Source of the DNA: Tenericutes bacterium MO-XQ | Lineage (GTDB): Bacteria > Bacillota_I > Bacilli_A > Acholeplasmatales > Acholeplasmataceae | Length of the DNA: 64,000 bases | Reading direction: 5' to 3' | Assembly: GCA_002838185.1 (NCBI GenBank) | Contig: CP017948.1 | Location: 1,240,001-1,304,000, forward strand | Shown: positions 8,381 through 17,258 of the stretch, one piece after another | Layout: every line of letters begins with the position of its first letter | How positions within the stretch are numbered: position 1 is the first letter of the stretch | Notes under the pieces: generated by a model | The model's input: the letters and a program-made list of their open reading frames with translations, nothing else | Databases searched by the model: none | What the model was told of the DNA's origin: nothing | Program-made: the position numbers and the translations under genes

Positions 8381-9199
8381 CTATTTTATTTTATCATCTT
8401 CATTAGATAGAATTTTTTTGCGTATTTTATTTTCTTTTCTCAAAATTGGTACTAGTGGAATAATTGCTAACCCAATTAGGAAATTCATATTAAAATATAA
8501 TAGTAATAATACTAACCCATAAAATCCTTCAAAAAGTACATATTCATACCATTTAATTTTAATGTGTTTAGAAAGCCCTTGGCAATACATTATACCTAAC
8601 AATAGAGTTACTGTAAAAAGTAAAACAAAAACAGATAAATCTAATACAGTAGAAAAATCTGTAAAATAACTTGTGGCATATACTCCAAAAATAGAAAATA
8701 TAAAATATGCTAAATTGTATTGAAAACTTTTAAAATTTTCAGAATTTTCCCATTTTTTAATCCTATTATCTCTATTTTCAATAGAAACGTCTTTGCTATC
8801 CATTACATCTCTACTTATAAGCATTGTTAAAAACTTATTCAAAGAAATATTATCAAATACTGAAAGGAGCGAAATTAATAGTACTATTATGATGTAAAAC
8901 AATGAAAACTCTATTCTATTTGCAAATAAAATATTCATCAACAAGAAAAGTATATATTTATATAGCATATTAATCTTTGCTGGTTTATTAACTTTATTAT
9001 CAATAAAAGAAGAAAAATAAATATTATTTATTATGTAAAAAGTAATTGCATATGCGTTTAAAAACATTATTACACCAATAACATTATTATTTACAGCAAT
9101 ATCACTAAAAAATAGAATTTGTATAAAAATGAATGAGGCAATAAAAAAAGTATAGATAAATAAATTTAATAGTCTTAATCTGCTGATTCGTTTATTCAT
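8381..9199 (-). CDS. Hypothetical multi-pass membrane protein
   Basis: A 272-residue protein, not recognised. It is strongly hydrophobic with roughly eight membrane segments (for example LNLFIYTFFIASFIFIQILF, YILFLLMNILFANRI, FVLLFTVTLLLGIMY, VLFEGFYGLVLLLLYF). A charged central loop (residues about 130-155, rich in Asp, Arg and Lys) and a highly basic tail (RKENKIRKKIL) are probably cytoplasmic. TAGGAGGATT precedes the ATG. Codons are even more A+T-rich than in neighbouring housekeeping genes, and it sits in the accessory zone next to the attachment-site-like repeat, so it may be acquired. Confidence 0.6.
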   Translation of the reverse strand: MNKRISRLRLLNLFIYTFFIASFIFIQILFFSDIAVNNNVIGVIMFLNAYAITFYIINNIYFSSFIDNKVNKPAKINMLYKYILFLLMNILFANRIEFSLFYIIIVLLISLLSVFDNISLNKFLTMLISRDVMDSKDVSIENRDNRIKKWENSENFKSFQYNLAYFIFSIFGVYATSYFTDFSTVLDLSVFVLLFTVTLLLGIMYCQGLSKHIKIKWYEYVLFEGFYGLVLLLLYFNMNFLIGLAIIPLVPILRKENKIRKKILSNEDDKIK

Positions 9200-9219
9200 T
9201 GTTAATCCTCCTAAGTATA

Positions 9220-9257
9220 GTTAACCAGAAGCTAACTCAAATTAACTTCCGGTTAAC
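9220..9257. promoter_or_regulatory. Inverted repeat upstream of the membrane-protein gene
   Basis: GTTAACCAGAAG (9220-9231) and CTTCCGGTTAAC (9246-9257) match at 11 of 12 positions around a 14-base spacer. It lies just upstream of the minus-strand gene starting at 9199. It may be an operator, a hairpin in the leader, or an element end. Confidence 0.4.
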
Positions 9258-9288
9258 AAAAACACTATTTTGATTCCCATTGAAGCCC

Positions 9289-9307
9289 TGGTGGAGTTGA
9301 GGGGGAA
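9289..9307. repeat. Partial duplicate of the tmRNA 3' end, candidate attachment site
   Basis: TGGTGGAGTTGAGGGGGAA here corresponds to TGGTGGAGATGAGGGGAA at 10631-10648, the 3' end (CCA, acceptor strand and start of the T stem) of ssrA. There is one mismatch and one extra G. The copies have the same orientation, as expected for an integrative element inserted at the 3' end of ssrA. No integrase gene is present between them. Confidence 0.5.
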
Positions 9308-9345
9308 AGTACTATATTAGGCACAAAGTAAAATTGACTTTAAAT

Positions 9346-9777
9346 TCAATGTTTAATAATTTTATACTTAAGAAATCTTGATTTTACCCATGTGTTGTTT
9401 TTAGAGGTATCCTCATTAATTTGTTCTCTAGGATATATGAAAGAGAATAGTATCTCACTATCAATATAAACAAATGGTTTACCTAATAAACTATCATAAT
9501 ATAAATCAGATGGTACAAGATTAAATTGAGTAATGTTTTCAAAAAGTAATATGATTTTCATACCATTTTCAATTTGTGACTCAATAACTATTTGAAGCTC
9601 AGCTAAATCATCAAAAGGATATAATCTGTTGTCATTACTTCGTGAACTACCACTTGTGTATTGAATATCAACAATTATAGAATCAAAAAAATTTGCACAA
9701 TCATTTAACATGACATTTAGTGTCTCTGTATTGTTTACTTCAATAAAATCTTTATGTAGTCTTCTTTTATATTTCAT
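9346..9777 (-). CDS. Hypothetical protein between the tmRNA-end repeats
   Basis: A 143-residue protein, not recognised. It has no clear signal peptide or membrane segment; a hydrophobic strand (GMKIILLFENITQF) and acidic residues suggest a small alpha/beta cytoplasmic protein. The start is placed at the ATG at 9777 because a GGGGG tract precedes it; an ATG at 9789 has no ribosome site. It lies inside the interval bounded by the two ssrA 3'-end copies, so it may be cargo of a degraded integrative element. Confidence 0.5.
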   Translation of the reverse strand: MKYKRRLHKDFIEVNNTETLNVMLNDCANFFDSIIVDIQYTSGSSRSNDNRLYPFDDLAELQIVIESQIENGMKIILLFENITQFNLVPSDLYYDSLLGKPFVYIDSEILFSFIYPREQINEDTSKNNTWVKSRFLKYKIIKH

Positions 9778-10050
9778 ATTAACCCCCATAACTATTTAAC
9801 TTCATTATAGCATAAAAAACACATAGTTAAATGGTATTCTATTTCATAAAAACTTCTTGAGTAAAAGTGAACTTTGAGCCTATTGATGAGATTAAGCGAG
9901 TATAAACTAACCTAATACTTCAACATCAACTCTTAATACACCAGTAACTAGGAATTATCAATTAAATCAAATGCAAAGACATATAGCAACCTTGTTTTTT
10001 TTTTATTTTGTTATATAATTAAAGAAATAATCAAATGTGGGGGATCATGG

Positions 10051-10467
10051 ATGAATAAAAAATATATCTCAATAATAATTATAACAGTTTTACTAGTGTT
10101 AATTATAATTAGATTTTATCCTAAAACTGAACCAAGTGAAACTTATCATGATGAATTTGTTATTGAAGGATTAGAAAGAATATTGACTAGAACAACAGAT
10201 ACAACAATACTAAATATTGAAGTTTATGAAACCGAAGATAATTTCTATTATTTAATAGAATATAGTGCTTTATGGCAGGAAGAAATAATTAATAACTATG
10301 CATTTGAAGGTAGTACGTGGGGGTTTACAATATATCAAGGTTCTATGAATGATTATCTCTCATACACATCTGAATTTGAAGATGCTAGAATTAATTATCA
10401 AAGGAAAATAGTATATTCTCAAAATGAGATTAATGCTTTTGTAGCCTTAATAAATACCACTCAATGA
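10051..10467 (+). CDS. Hypothetical small membrane-anchored or secreted protein
   Basis: A 138-residue protein, not recognised. Residues 5-21 (YISIIIITVLLVLIIIR) form a single N-terminal membrane segment with no lipobox Cys; the remaining residues are acidic and probably extracellular. TGGGGGATC lies before the ATG. It is followed by a strong terminator at 10511. It sits between the tmRNA-end repeats, so it may be cargo of the same remnant element as the gene at 9346. Confidence 0.55.
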   Translation: MNKKYISIIIITVLLVLIIIRFYPKTEPSETYHDEFVIEGLERILTRTTDTTILNIEVYETEDNFYYLIEYSALWQEEIINNYAFEGSTWGFTIYQGSMNDYLSYTSEFEDARINYQRKIVYSQNEINAFVALINTTQ

Positions 10468-10510
10468 ATAAGTAGGTTTTCTAAGTAAACATTAAATTTA
10501 ACCTAAATAA

Positions 10511-10550
10511 AAACAATCAACTGGGGTAAAGTTGATTGTTTTTTCTTTTT
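10511..10550 (+). terminator. Rho-independent terminator after the small membrane protein gene
   Basis: AAACAATCAAC - 9-base loop - GTTGATTGTTT, then TTTCTTTTT: a perfect 11-bp stem with a T-tract on the plus strand. Confidence 0.85.
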
Positions 10551-10630
10551 ACAAATCTCTAATCAAGCCAAAGGTTACTATAATGTATCTAGAAATGACT
10601 TCAATATAGGGATTAGTTTAAACTCTCTGT

Positions 10631-10973
10631 TGGTGGAGATGAGGGGAATTGAACCCCTGTGCAAGACACTTCATCACATAACTTCTACATGCTTAGTTTA
10701 TTTATGGTTTCTAGTCATCAACTAAACAAACAAAAGTTAACAACCATATCCTAAATTAAATTCGTCTATCTGACTAGGAAATCGGATAAATATAACTTAC
10801 TGAATTGGACCGCGTATGAACCGTAAGTAAATTCATAGTTGGCTCGCACCTGTTCTTAGGCAGCGTAAGAAAAATTTTGGTTTCCGGTTATTTTATAACC
10901 TCGGCTTTTTTACATGAGCAACCATGACATGCTTATATGTGAATTCATGCCGTGACGAATCCAGAACATCCCC
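10631..10973 (-). ncRNA. ssrA: Transfer-messenger RNA (tmRNA)
   Basis: Reading the minus strand, the RNA begins GGGGATGTTCTGGATTCG and ends GGGGTTCAATTCCCC then CATCTCC-A-CCA. The 5' GGGGATG pairs with the 3' CATCTCC over seven pairs including a G3-U70 wobble, the alanyl-tRNA synthetase identity element; CCA is encoded. At 343 nt the length is normal for bacterial tmRNA. It rescues stalled ribosomes together with SmpB. The tag reading frame ends at 10856 (see separate entry). A good promoter lies upstream. Confidence 0.95.
10856..10885 (-). other. tmRNA proteolysis-tag reading frame (3' part)
   Basis: The internal frame ends G-N-Q-N-F-S-Y-A-A-stop (GGA at 10885 to TAA at 10856). The hydrophobic end Y-A-A matches the protease-recognised ends of other tags (LAA, VAA, YAA). 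The resume codon is not certain: placing it at the GGA gives a short nine-residue tag, and in-frame codons upstream (ATA, ACC) could lengthen it by a few residues. Confidence 0.7.
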
Positions 10974-10982
10974 AGCGCATAT

Positions 10983-11011
10983 ATATTACATCATTTCATA
11001 TAAAAAGTAAA
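10983..11011 (-). promoter_or_regulatory. ssrA promoter
   Basis: On the minus strand TTTACT (11006-11011), a 17-base spacer and TAATAT (10983-10988), ten to fifteen bases before the tmRNA 5' end at 10973. Confidence 0.65.
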
Positions 11012-11052
11012 GAAAATTTAAAAAAATGTACGAATGGGACATATACGCCCTA

Positions 11053-11213
11053 TTACATTTGGTTTTTTCACATTATATTTAAGTTAGACAAAGACCTTGT
11101 CATCACAAACTGGTGTGTTAGTATGAGTCTCGTGCTACAAGAAATAGTGGAGGGGGAACCTCATGCTAAGGCCAAACAGGGCATAAACAATCACATTTGT
11201 TAGCCCTTTTTTT
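11053..11213 (+). ncRNA. Candidate structured small RNA with its own promoter and terminator
   Basis: A promoter-like TTACAT (11053) - 17 - TATTTA (11076) precedes a non-coding stretch of about 125 nt. It contains a short hairpin GACAA/TTGTC (about 11087-11101), a long stem TTAGTATGAG (11118-11127) with CTCATGCTAA (11160-11169) extended outward by TGGT/GCCA pairs, and a terminator AGGGC ... GCCCT followed by seven T (11178-11213). The class is not recognised: it is not an SRP RNA, RNase P RNA or T-box. A 6S-like rod is possible. It diverges from ssrA and could also be a leader of the HAD gene that begins 103 bases later. Confidence 0.5.
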
Positions 11214-11315
11214 ATGTCTTAATGTAAGTTATAGTGTATAATATGTAAGTAATAAGAAATTATTTTGATACACTATGAATATGTGATAAAATAATCCATA
11301 CGCGAGGTGAAAAAG

Positions 11316-11984
11316 ATGATCAAAGGCATTATATTTGATATGGACGGAACCATCTTAAATACAATCGATGATGTAGTAGCAAGTGTCAATTATGCGATGC
11401 GATATTTTAATCTTCCCGAAAAGACAGTTCAGGAAGTTAAAGACGGCATAGGTAGAGGTGCAATTAACTTAATAGAAGATGTTGTACCAAGAGGTACATC
11501 AGAAGCAGATATATATAAGATTTATGAAGTTTATCAAACTTACTATGATCAACATACCAATGATTTTACTGCTCCATATGAAGGTATATTAGATTTACTA
11601 AAGACATTAAAAAATAACGGATATAAATTAGCTGTTGTTTCTAATAAATATAGATATTTAGTTGAAGCACTAAATCATGATATATTTAAAGATTATTTTG
11701 ATATATCAATGGGTGAGATGGATGGTGTTCCGATCAAACCAGCTCCTGATATGATCCATATTGCTCTTAAAGAAATGAACTTATCAAAAGATGAAGTCAT
11801 TTTTATTGGGGACTCCGATGTCGATATGATGACTGCAACTAATGCAAACATAAAAAGTATTGGTGTCACTTGGGGCTATCGTTCAAAAGAAGTATTAATA
11901 AAACATAAAGCAGATTATATTATCGATCAACCAAAAGACATAATTAAGATTATAAACGAGGTGAATGCGCATGGCAATGATTAA
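11316..11984 (+). CDS. HAD-superfamily phosphatase, phosphoglycolate-phosphatase/beta-PGM-like
   Basis: About 222 residues. The HAD nucleophile motif is FDMDGTI at the N terminus; VVSNKYR is motif II, KPAPD motif III and FIGDSDVDMMTA motif IV, with a helical cap domain in between. The start is the ATG at 11316, since a GTG at 11307 lies inside the GAGGTGA ribosome site. It overlaps the first ABC transporter gene by 14 bases, so it is translationally coupled to the exporters. The substrate is open: small sugar phosphates or phosphoglycolate. Confidence 0.8.
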   Translation: MIKGIIFDMDGTILNTIDDVVASVNYAMRYFNLPEKTVQEVKDGIGRGAINLIEDVVPRGTSEADIYKIYEVYQTYYDQHTNDFTAPYEGILDLLKTLKNNGYKLAVVSNKYRYLVEALNHDIFKDYFDISMGEMDGVPIKPAPDMIHIALKEMNLSKDEVIFIGDSDVDMMTATNANIKSIGVTWGYRSKEVLIKHKADYIIDQPKDIIKIINEVNAHGND

Positions 11985-14193
11985 ATTAGACCAGGTATCA
12001 AAATATTATCGTTCTGAAGAAACTGTTTCAGTTGGGATGAAAAATATAAGCTTAGATTTTGAGCTAGGTGAATTTGTCGCAGTAACAGGTGAATCAGGTA
12101 GTGGGAAATCTACACTTTTAAACGTCATTAGTGGTCTTGATGGCTATGAAGATGGAGAGTTATATCTATTTGGTGAAGAAACTTCTCATTATACGATTGC
12201 AGACTGGGAAAGATATCGTGGCACATACATAGGATTCGTATTTCAGAACTATAACATTATTGATTCTTATACAGTATATCAAAATGTGATGCTAGCCCTT
12301 GAAATTCAAGGTTACGATCCAAAAGAACGTAAAAAAAGAGCTTTAGAGCTCATTGATAAAGTAGGACTTACTTCACACAAAAACCACAAAGCTTCTAAGC
12401 TTTCTGGTGGACAAAAACAAAGAGCAGTCATCGCTAGAGCACTTGCTAAAGATTGTCCTGTAATTGTTGCTGATGAACCTACAGGTAACTTAGATTCAAG
12501 TTCAGCAGAACAAGTTATGCGATTACTTTATACCATTGCAAAAGATAAATTAGTCATTGTTGTTACACATGATTATGATCAAGTGAAACAATATGCTACA
12601 AGAAAAATCAAAATGCATGATGGCGAAGTTGTCGAAGATAGAAAAATCAAAGATTATGATCTTGCACATTTAAATGAAGTTCCAAAACCTAAACGTATGG
12701 GTCTTTTAACATTGTTTAGATTTGCACTTAGAAATTTACTATCAACACCTAAAAAACTTATTTTCTTAATGATTATGCAAATCATTGTGATTGCAGTTTT
12801 TACAATCGTTTATACGAATCAGATCAGTGGGATAAGGGAAGCTGGCCTAGAACAGTCATCGACATTCCCTTCTGTACCTGAAACAAGGGTTTTAATTGAA
12901 AAAAGGGATGGTTCAGAATTTACAGCTGCTGAAATCGAATCATTTAGATCGATGCGTGTTGTTAATGAAGTTTACGAAGAAGCCATGAATTTTTATAATG
13001 AAACAAATTTATTTGTTTCTAAATCAGGTGGAGATTATTATGGTCGTGGAAATATTAGAGCCACAGATTCCGCAAACATGCTTAATCAAAGTGATATAGA
13101 AGGTGAACTACCAACTGCTATGAACGAAATCGTGATTAGTAGTTACTTGGATTTTAATGTTGGTGATACCGTTACATTAAATGCTGGTATTGCCTATGAA
13201 TGGTATGGGGATGATGGTAATGATACTTCTATTGGAACTTTTACAGTCACAGGTATAGATAAATTAGACCGCGAAATCCTATATTTTTCTGAAGCATATC
13301 TCATGCAACCAACCTCAGATGAAGCAATTATTAATTATGGTCTTTTAGCACAAATTGAACAAAGACTAAATTATGAGTTATCTTTTGAATTTGGTGGAGA
13401 TCGCATGTGGACATACAGGGATGATTTCTCTAATTTCACAGAAGATATCTATATTGATGGTGAAGGTAATCGAACAGTATTAACTGGCCAAACTTTGACA
13501 TTCATGACTTATGATATAAATTATAATGAGTTTTCATATGAAATGAATAACTTAACGATATCAGTACCAGAAGATATGTATGGTGCACGTATGCATCCAG
13601 ATACACATCAAGAAATCAAAGATTATTTCTTGGATTTATGGGAAAGCCAATATACAGTCAGTCCTAAAAACTATTTATCTTTAAGTGTTGACGGCTATTA
13701 TGCAGGTAATAGAGTGATTAATAGTGTTGATGCTGATTTATATAAAGTGTATTATCCAGCAAATATATCAGGAGCAATGCGAGAAATCCAAGTATTTTTC
13801 TTAAGCTTCTTAGCAGCAATCTTACTGACTTTATTTGGATTATTCCTATATTCAATCGTTCATGCTGTAACTAAGAACGTTATGAATGCAAGAAAGAAAG
13901 ATTTTGCAATATTTAGATCCATTGGTGCAAATAAAACAACACTTGCTCAACTGGTTGTCTTAGAACAAGTCATTATGTCAACTGTTGGGTTTATCATCAC
14001 AATGATTATCATTAATATCATAAGTGCAAACATTACATTAATTGCAGCTGATATTCAGTATATGGAACTTAGAGATTACTTAATTTTACTAGCTGCATTT
14101 ATGTTCTTCGGCGCTTGGTTAGGTCTAAGATTTAACAAGAAAGTATTTAAACAGTCAGTCATAGAAACACTAACACAAAGTAGGGGTGAATAA
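11971..14193 (+). CDS. ABC transporter, fused ATPase and FtsX/MacB-type permease (first of pair)
   Basis: About 740 residues. The N-terminal ATPase (about 1-225) has Walker A GESGSGKST near residue 40, Q-loop FQNYN, signature LSGGQKQR, Walker B VIVADEPTGNLDS and switch His in VTHDYD. A membrane segment follows near residue 255, then a large extracellular domain, then three C-terminal membrane segments of the FtsX fold. The start at 11971 has AGGTGA six bases upstream. The next gene encodes a similar but diverged protein two bases later, suggesting a heterodimer. Such transporters export peptides, lipids or antibiotics, or work with sensor kinases; no kinase is visible. Confidence 0.85.
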   Translation: MAMIKLDQVSKYYRSEETVSVGMKNISLDFELGEFVAVTGESGSGKSTLLNVISGLDGYEDGELYLFGEETSHYTIADWERYRGTYIGFVFQNYNIIDSYTVYQNVMLALEIQGYDPKERKKRALELIDKVGLTSHKNHKASKLSGGQKQRAVIARALAKDCPVIVADEPTGNLDSSSAEQVMRLLYTIAKDKLVIVVTHDYDQVKQYATRKIKMHDGEVVEDRKIKDYDLAHLNEVPKPKRMGLLTLFRFALRNLLSTPKKLIFLMIMQIIVIAVFTIVYTNQISGIREAGLEQSSTFPSVPETRVLIEKRDGSEFTAAEIESFRSMRVVNEVYEEAMNFYNETNLFVSKSGGDYYGRGNIRATDSANMLNQSDIEGELPTAMNEIVISSYLDFNVGDTVTLNAGIAYEWYGDDGNDTSIGTFTVTGIDKLDREILYFSEAYLMQPTSDEAIINYGLLAQIEQRLNYELSFEFGGDRMWTYRDDFSNFTEDIYIDGEGNRTVLTGQTLTFMTYDINYNEFSYEMNNLTISVPEDMYGARMHPDTHQEIKDYFLDLWESQYTVSPKNYLSLSVDGYYAGNRVINSVDADLYKVYYPANISGAMREIQVFFLSFLAAILLTLFGLFLYSIVHAVTKNVMNARKKDFAIFRSIGANKTTLAQLVVLEQVIMSTVGFIITMIIINIISANITLIAADIQYMELRDYLILLAAFMFFGAWLGLRFNKKVFKQSVIETLTQSRGE

Positions 14194-14195
14194 AT

Positions 14196-16613
14196 ATGAT
14201 TAGAGTAGAACAGTTAAATAAATATTTTAATCGTAGAAAAAGAAATGAAATTCACGTCTTAAACGATGTTTCTTTAGAGTTTCCTGATAAAGGACTAGTT
14301 GTCTTATTAGGGCCTTCTGGATCAGGGAAAACTACACTACTTAACGTATTAGGTGGACTTGATAAAGTTCAATCTGGAACCATCCATTTTGATGATAAAG
14401 TCATTCCTGGATATGATGTGCATACATGGGATAAGATTAGAAATGAATATGTAGGTTATATATTCCAAAATTATAATTTATTGCCACAATTGTCTGTATT
14501 TGATAATATTGCTTTTGTATTAAAAATGATGGGCATCAAAGATCCTAAAATCATTGAAGAACGCGTCAATTATATTTTAAGATCAGTACATATGTATCCT
14601 TTTAGAAAGAAGAAAGGATTACAATTATCAGGTGGACAACAACAAAGAGTCGCAATCGCAAGAGCACTTGTTAAAAATCCAAGAGTTATCATCGCAGATG
14701 AACCTACTGGAAATTTAGATAGTAAAAATACGCTTGATATCATGAATATTATCAAGCAAATTTCACAAGAAAAACTCGTTATTCTAGTTACACATGAAAG
14801 ACATATCGCAGAATTTTATGGTGATCGCATCATTGAAGTTAAAGATGGTCAAATCATCGCAGATAAAGAAAATGTATCATCAGATGAGCATCATATTGGT
14901 AAAGATGACACCATTTACTTAAAAGATTACAGTCATATTGCAGATGCTTCATCTAAAGGTGTTAATTTAAGTCTTTATAGTGATCATGAAGATGAGTTAA
15001 AAGATTTAGATATCAAACTTATTGTTAAGAATAAGACGCTTTATTTAGATATTAAATCACCTTATCAAAAAATGAAAATCGTTGATGATAACTCAGGTGT
15101 TGTCATTAAAGATGAACATTATGTTAAAAAAACAAGAGAAGAACTGATTGAAACTAATTTTGATCAAGAAGTTTTAGATAACGAACACATTGATAGACAA
15201 TCAAAAACCATGGTTTCTATCAAGCAAACCTTATGGCTAGCATTTCAAAAGATCTTAAATACAAGCCGTAAAGGAAAACTGATGTTGTTTTCATTTATGA
15301 TTGCAGGTATGGTCATTGCAGTAACAGTATCGATGTTTTCTGCAACAGCACTTTTAAAGCCTGAACAGTTCATGACAATGCCTAAGGGTTATTTAGAAGT
15401 TAATAGAACAAATGCGATTAGGTTTGATATGGATGATCTTGATGAAGCATCTACATATGTTGATGACTTTTATATCAATATCTTTGGCAGTGCTAATTTA
15501 CAATTCGTACAACCAAATGATACACTATCATCAGTCACAATCAATGGTAGAATTGATGTCGTTGATCATATCAAAGAACGCGATTTAGTCTATGGTGAGA
15601 TGCCAACAAATAACGAAATTGTTGTATCATCATTGGTTGCGGATATCTTAATCGATGGTAGTATGTTCCAAGGCGCAGGCGGTCAAGATATAGGGATTTG
15701 GTCTTATGAATATTTGGTCAAAGAAGAAGTTAGAGTTAAAGGGTTAGATGTTAGAATTTCTGGTATTGTTGATAGCGAACTTCCAATGATTTACATGACA
15801 GAAAGTTTAGCATTCTTATATATCTCACCAGATGATTCAATGTTGCCATTAGATTACTTTGATGAAACACTTGTTGCAGGTGTATTACCTGAAGATGATC
15901 AAGTATTAATATCAACAAATTTATATCTACAAATGTTTGGTAATAGCAACTATACAACTGAGCTTCCAAAAGCAATGCCTGGAAGTGACTTAGAAATCTC
16001 AGGTGTGTTCACTGAATTTGATGATGTTTCTTATGTGATTCCTAATTCAGTGATGTTAGATTTAAGAGTAGAAGCTCAAGATACATCAAGACTCATGATT
16101 TACTCAGATGATCCTGATGCATTAAAAACAGCGCTTGAAGATATCATGAACAATATCACTGTAAAAGATATTTATGATGAAGCTTTAACCGAAGCTAAAG
16201 AAGCAAGAGCTGAAGTGATTGTCCCTACATCAATTACCGCAGGAGTACTAATTGGTATATCGATGATTGGATTTTATTTTGTGATTAGATCGAGTTTAAT
16301 TTCTAGAATATATGAAGTATCAGTATATCGTGCATTAGGTGTTAAGAAAAATGATATTTTCGTATCATTCTTACTTGAAATTTTTGTCTTAACATCTGTG
16401 TCAACTTTGATAGGGTATATCGTCGCATCTTTTGGATTAAGTAAATTATCACAGGGATTCATTGGTGAGTTTAATTTCTTTACCGTTAATGCCTTAACAT
16501 TTGTTGTTGGACTTGTATTAGCATATGTAATTAACATACTTGCAGGTATGTTCCCAATTGTAATGCTCCTAAGAAAAACACCAGCACAAATCATGTCACA
16601 ATACGATATTTAA
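14196..16613 (+). CDS. ABC transporter, fused ATPase and FtsX/MacB-type permease (second of pair)
   Basis: 805 residues. ATPase domain with Walker A GPSGSGKTT, Q-loop FQNYN, signature LSGGQQQR, Walker B VIIADEPTGNLDS and His in LVTHE. A linker of about 120 residues separates it from the first membrane segment (LMLFSFMIAGMVIAVTVSMF), then a large external domain, and three C-terminal membrane segments of FtsX type. GGGGTGA precedes the ATG, two bases after the stop of the first transporter gene. It probably pairs with that protein in one exporter. Confidence 0.85.
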   Translation: MIRVEQLNKYFNRRKRNEIHVLNDVSLEFPDKGLVVLLGPSGSGKTTLLNVLGGLDKVQSGTIHFDDKVIPGYDVHTWDKIRNEYVGYIFQNYNLLPQLSVFDNIAFVLKMMGIKDPKIIEERVNYILRSVHMYPFRKKKGLQLSGGQQQRVAIARALVKNPRVIIADEPTGNLDSKNTLDIMNIIKQISQEKLVILVTHERHIAEFYGDRIIEVKDGQIIADKENVSSDEHHIGKDDTIYLKDYSHIADASSKGVNLSLYSDHEDELKDLDIKLIVKNKTLYLDIKSPYQKMKIVDDNSGVVIKDEHYVKKTREELIETNFDQEVLDNEHIDRQSKTMVSIKQTLWLAFQKILNTSRKGKLMLFSFMIAGMVIAVTVSMFSATALLKPEQFMTMPKGYLEVNRTNAIRFDMDDLDEASTYVDDFYINIFGSANLQFVQPNDTLSSVTINGRIDVVDHIKERDLVYGEMPTNNEIVVSSLVADILIDGSMFQGAGGQDIGIWSYEYLVKEEVRVKGLDVRISGIVDSELPMIYMTESLAFLYISPDDSMLPLDYFDETLVAGVLPEDDQVLISTNLYLQMFGNSNYTTELPKAMPGSDLEISGVFTEFDDVSYVIPNSVMLDLRVEAQDTSRLMIYSDDPDALKTALEDIMNNITVKDIYDEALTEAKEARAEVIVPTSITAGVLIGISMIGFYFVIRSSLISRIYEVSVYRALGVKKNDIFVSFLLEIFVLTSVSTLIGYIVASFGLSKLSQGFIGEFNFFTVNALTFVVGLVLAYVINILAGMFPIVMLLRKTPAQIMSQYDI

Positions 16614-16620
16614 ACAATAT

Positions 16621-16644
16621 AAAAGGGCTCCTTTGAGCCCTTTT
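16621..16644. terminator. Bidirectional terminator after the ABC transporter operon
   Basis: AAAAGGGCTC-CTTT-GAGCCCTTTT: perfect 10-bp stem with A-runs and T-runs on either side, between the convergent ABC and nitroreductase genes. Confidence 0.85.
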
Positions 16645-16649
16645 CTCAT

Positions 16650-17258
16650 TTATAACCACTTTGTTATATCATCGACATCAAGTCTAACAGATGGATAACC
16701 ATCTTCAGCTTTTTTACCGATAGATAATAACATGACTGGTTTATATCTTTTTTTATCAATGCCTAGAGCATCAGCAATTTCTTCATGTCTAAATCCACCA
16801 ATTGAACATGTGTCATAACCATGCTCTCTTGCAATATGCATGAGTTGCATTGCCATAAGTCCTGCATCTAGCCAACCTGTTTTTTCAATTGAGTTTTCAC
16901 TAAGATTATCAATCATGTTTGATATGCTTCTTAATTGTTTTTCTCTAACCTCTTCAGGCATTAATCCTGAATCAACTGCTTTATCAAAAATTTTTTCAGC
17001 CAACTCAAATTTCTTTAAATCTGTAAAGATACAAATCATTTGACTGGATGTATCTAGTTGTAAGTGATTACCATATAAAACTGGTCTTAATTTTTCTTTA
17101 GCTTCCTTAGATTCAACAATGAAAAAACGGTAAGATTGCATGTTCATCGAAGAAGGGGCACGCATCGCTTTTTCTAAAATCTCTGTTAACTCTTCCTTTG
17201 ATATTTTTACATTTGGATCATATTTTCTAATCGATCTACGATTTAATAATTCTGACAT
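16650..17258 (-). CDS. Nitroreductase-family FMN oxidoreductase
   Basis: A 202-residue nitroreductase. Family features are RRSIRKYDPNVKISKEEL at the N terminus (FMN phosphate-binding Arg residues), RAPSSMNMQSYRFFIV, the middle helix GLMAMQLMHIAREHGYDTC, and GGFRHEEIADALGI with a C-terminal IGKKAEDGYP. It would reduce nitroaromatics or quinones with NAD(P)H, similar to Bacillus YdgI/YfkO types. AAAGGAGG precedes the ATG. It is transcribed alone. Confidence 0.85.
   Translation of the reverse strand: MSELLNRRSIRKYDPNVKISKEELTEILEKAMRAPSSMNMQSYRFFIVESKEAKEKLRPVLYGNHLQLDTSSQMICIFTDLKKFELAEKIFDKAVDSGLMPEEVREKQLRSISNMIDNLSENSIEKTGWLDAGLMAMQLMHIAREHGYDTCSIGGFRHEEIADALGIDKKRYKPVMLLSIGKKAEDGYPSVRLDVDDITKWL

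Noticed and set aside
10952..11203. Open reading frame of 83 codons over the tmRNA 5' end and the small-RNA candidate
   Set aside because: It overlaps the well-supported tmRNA and its promoter, has no ribosome site and a composition unlike a protein.
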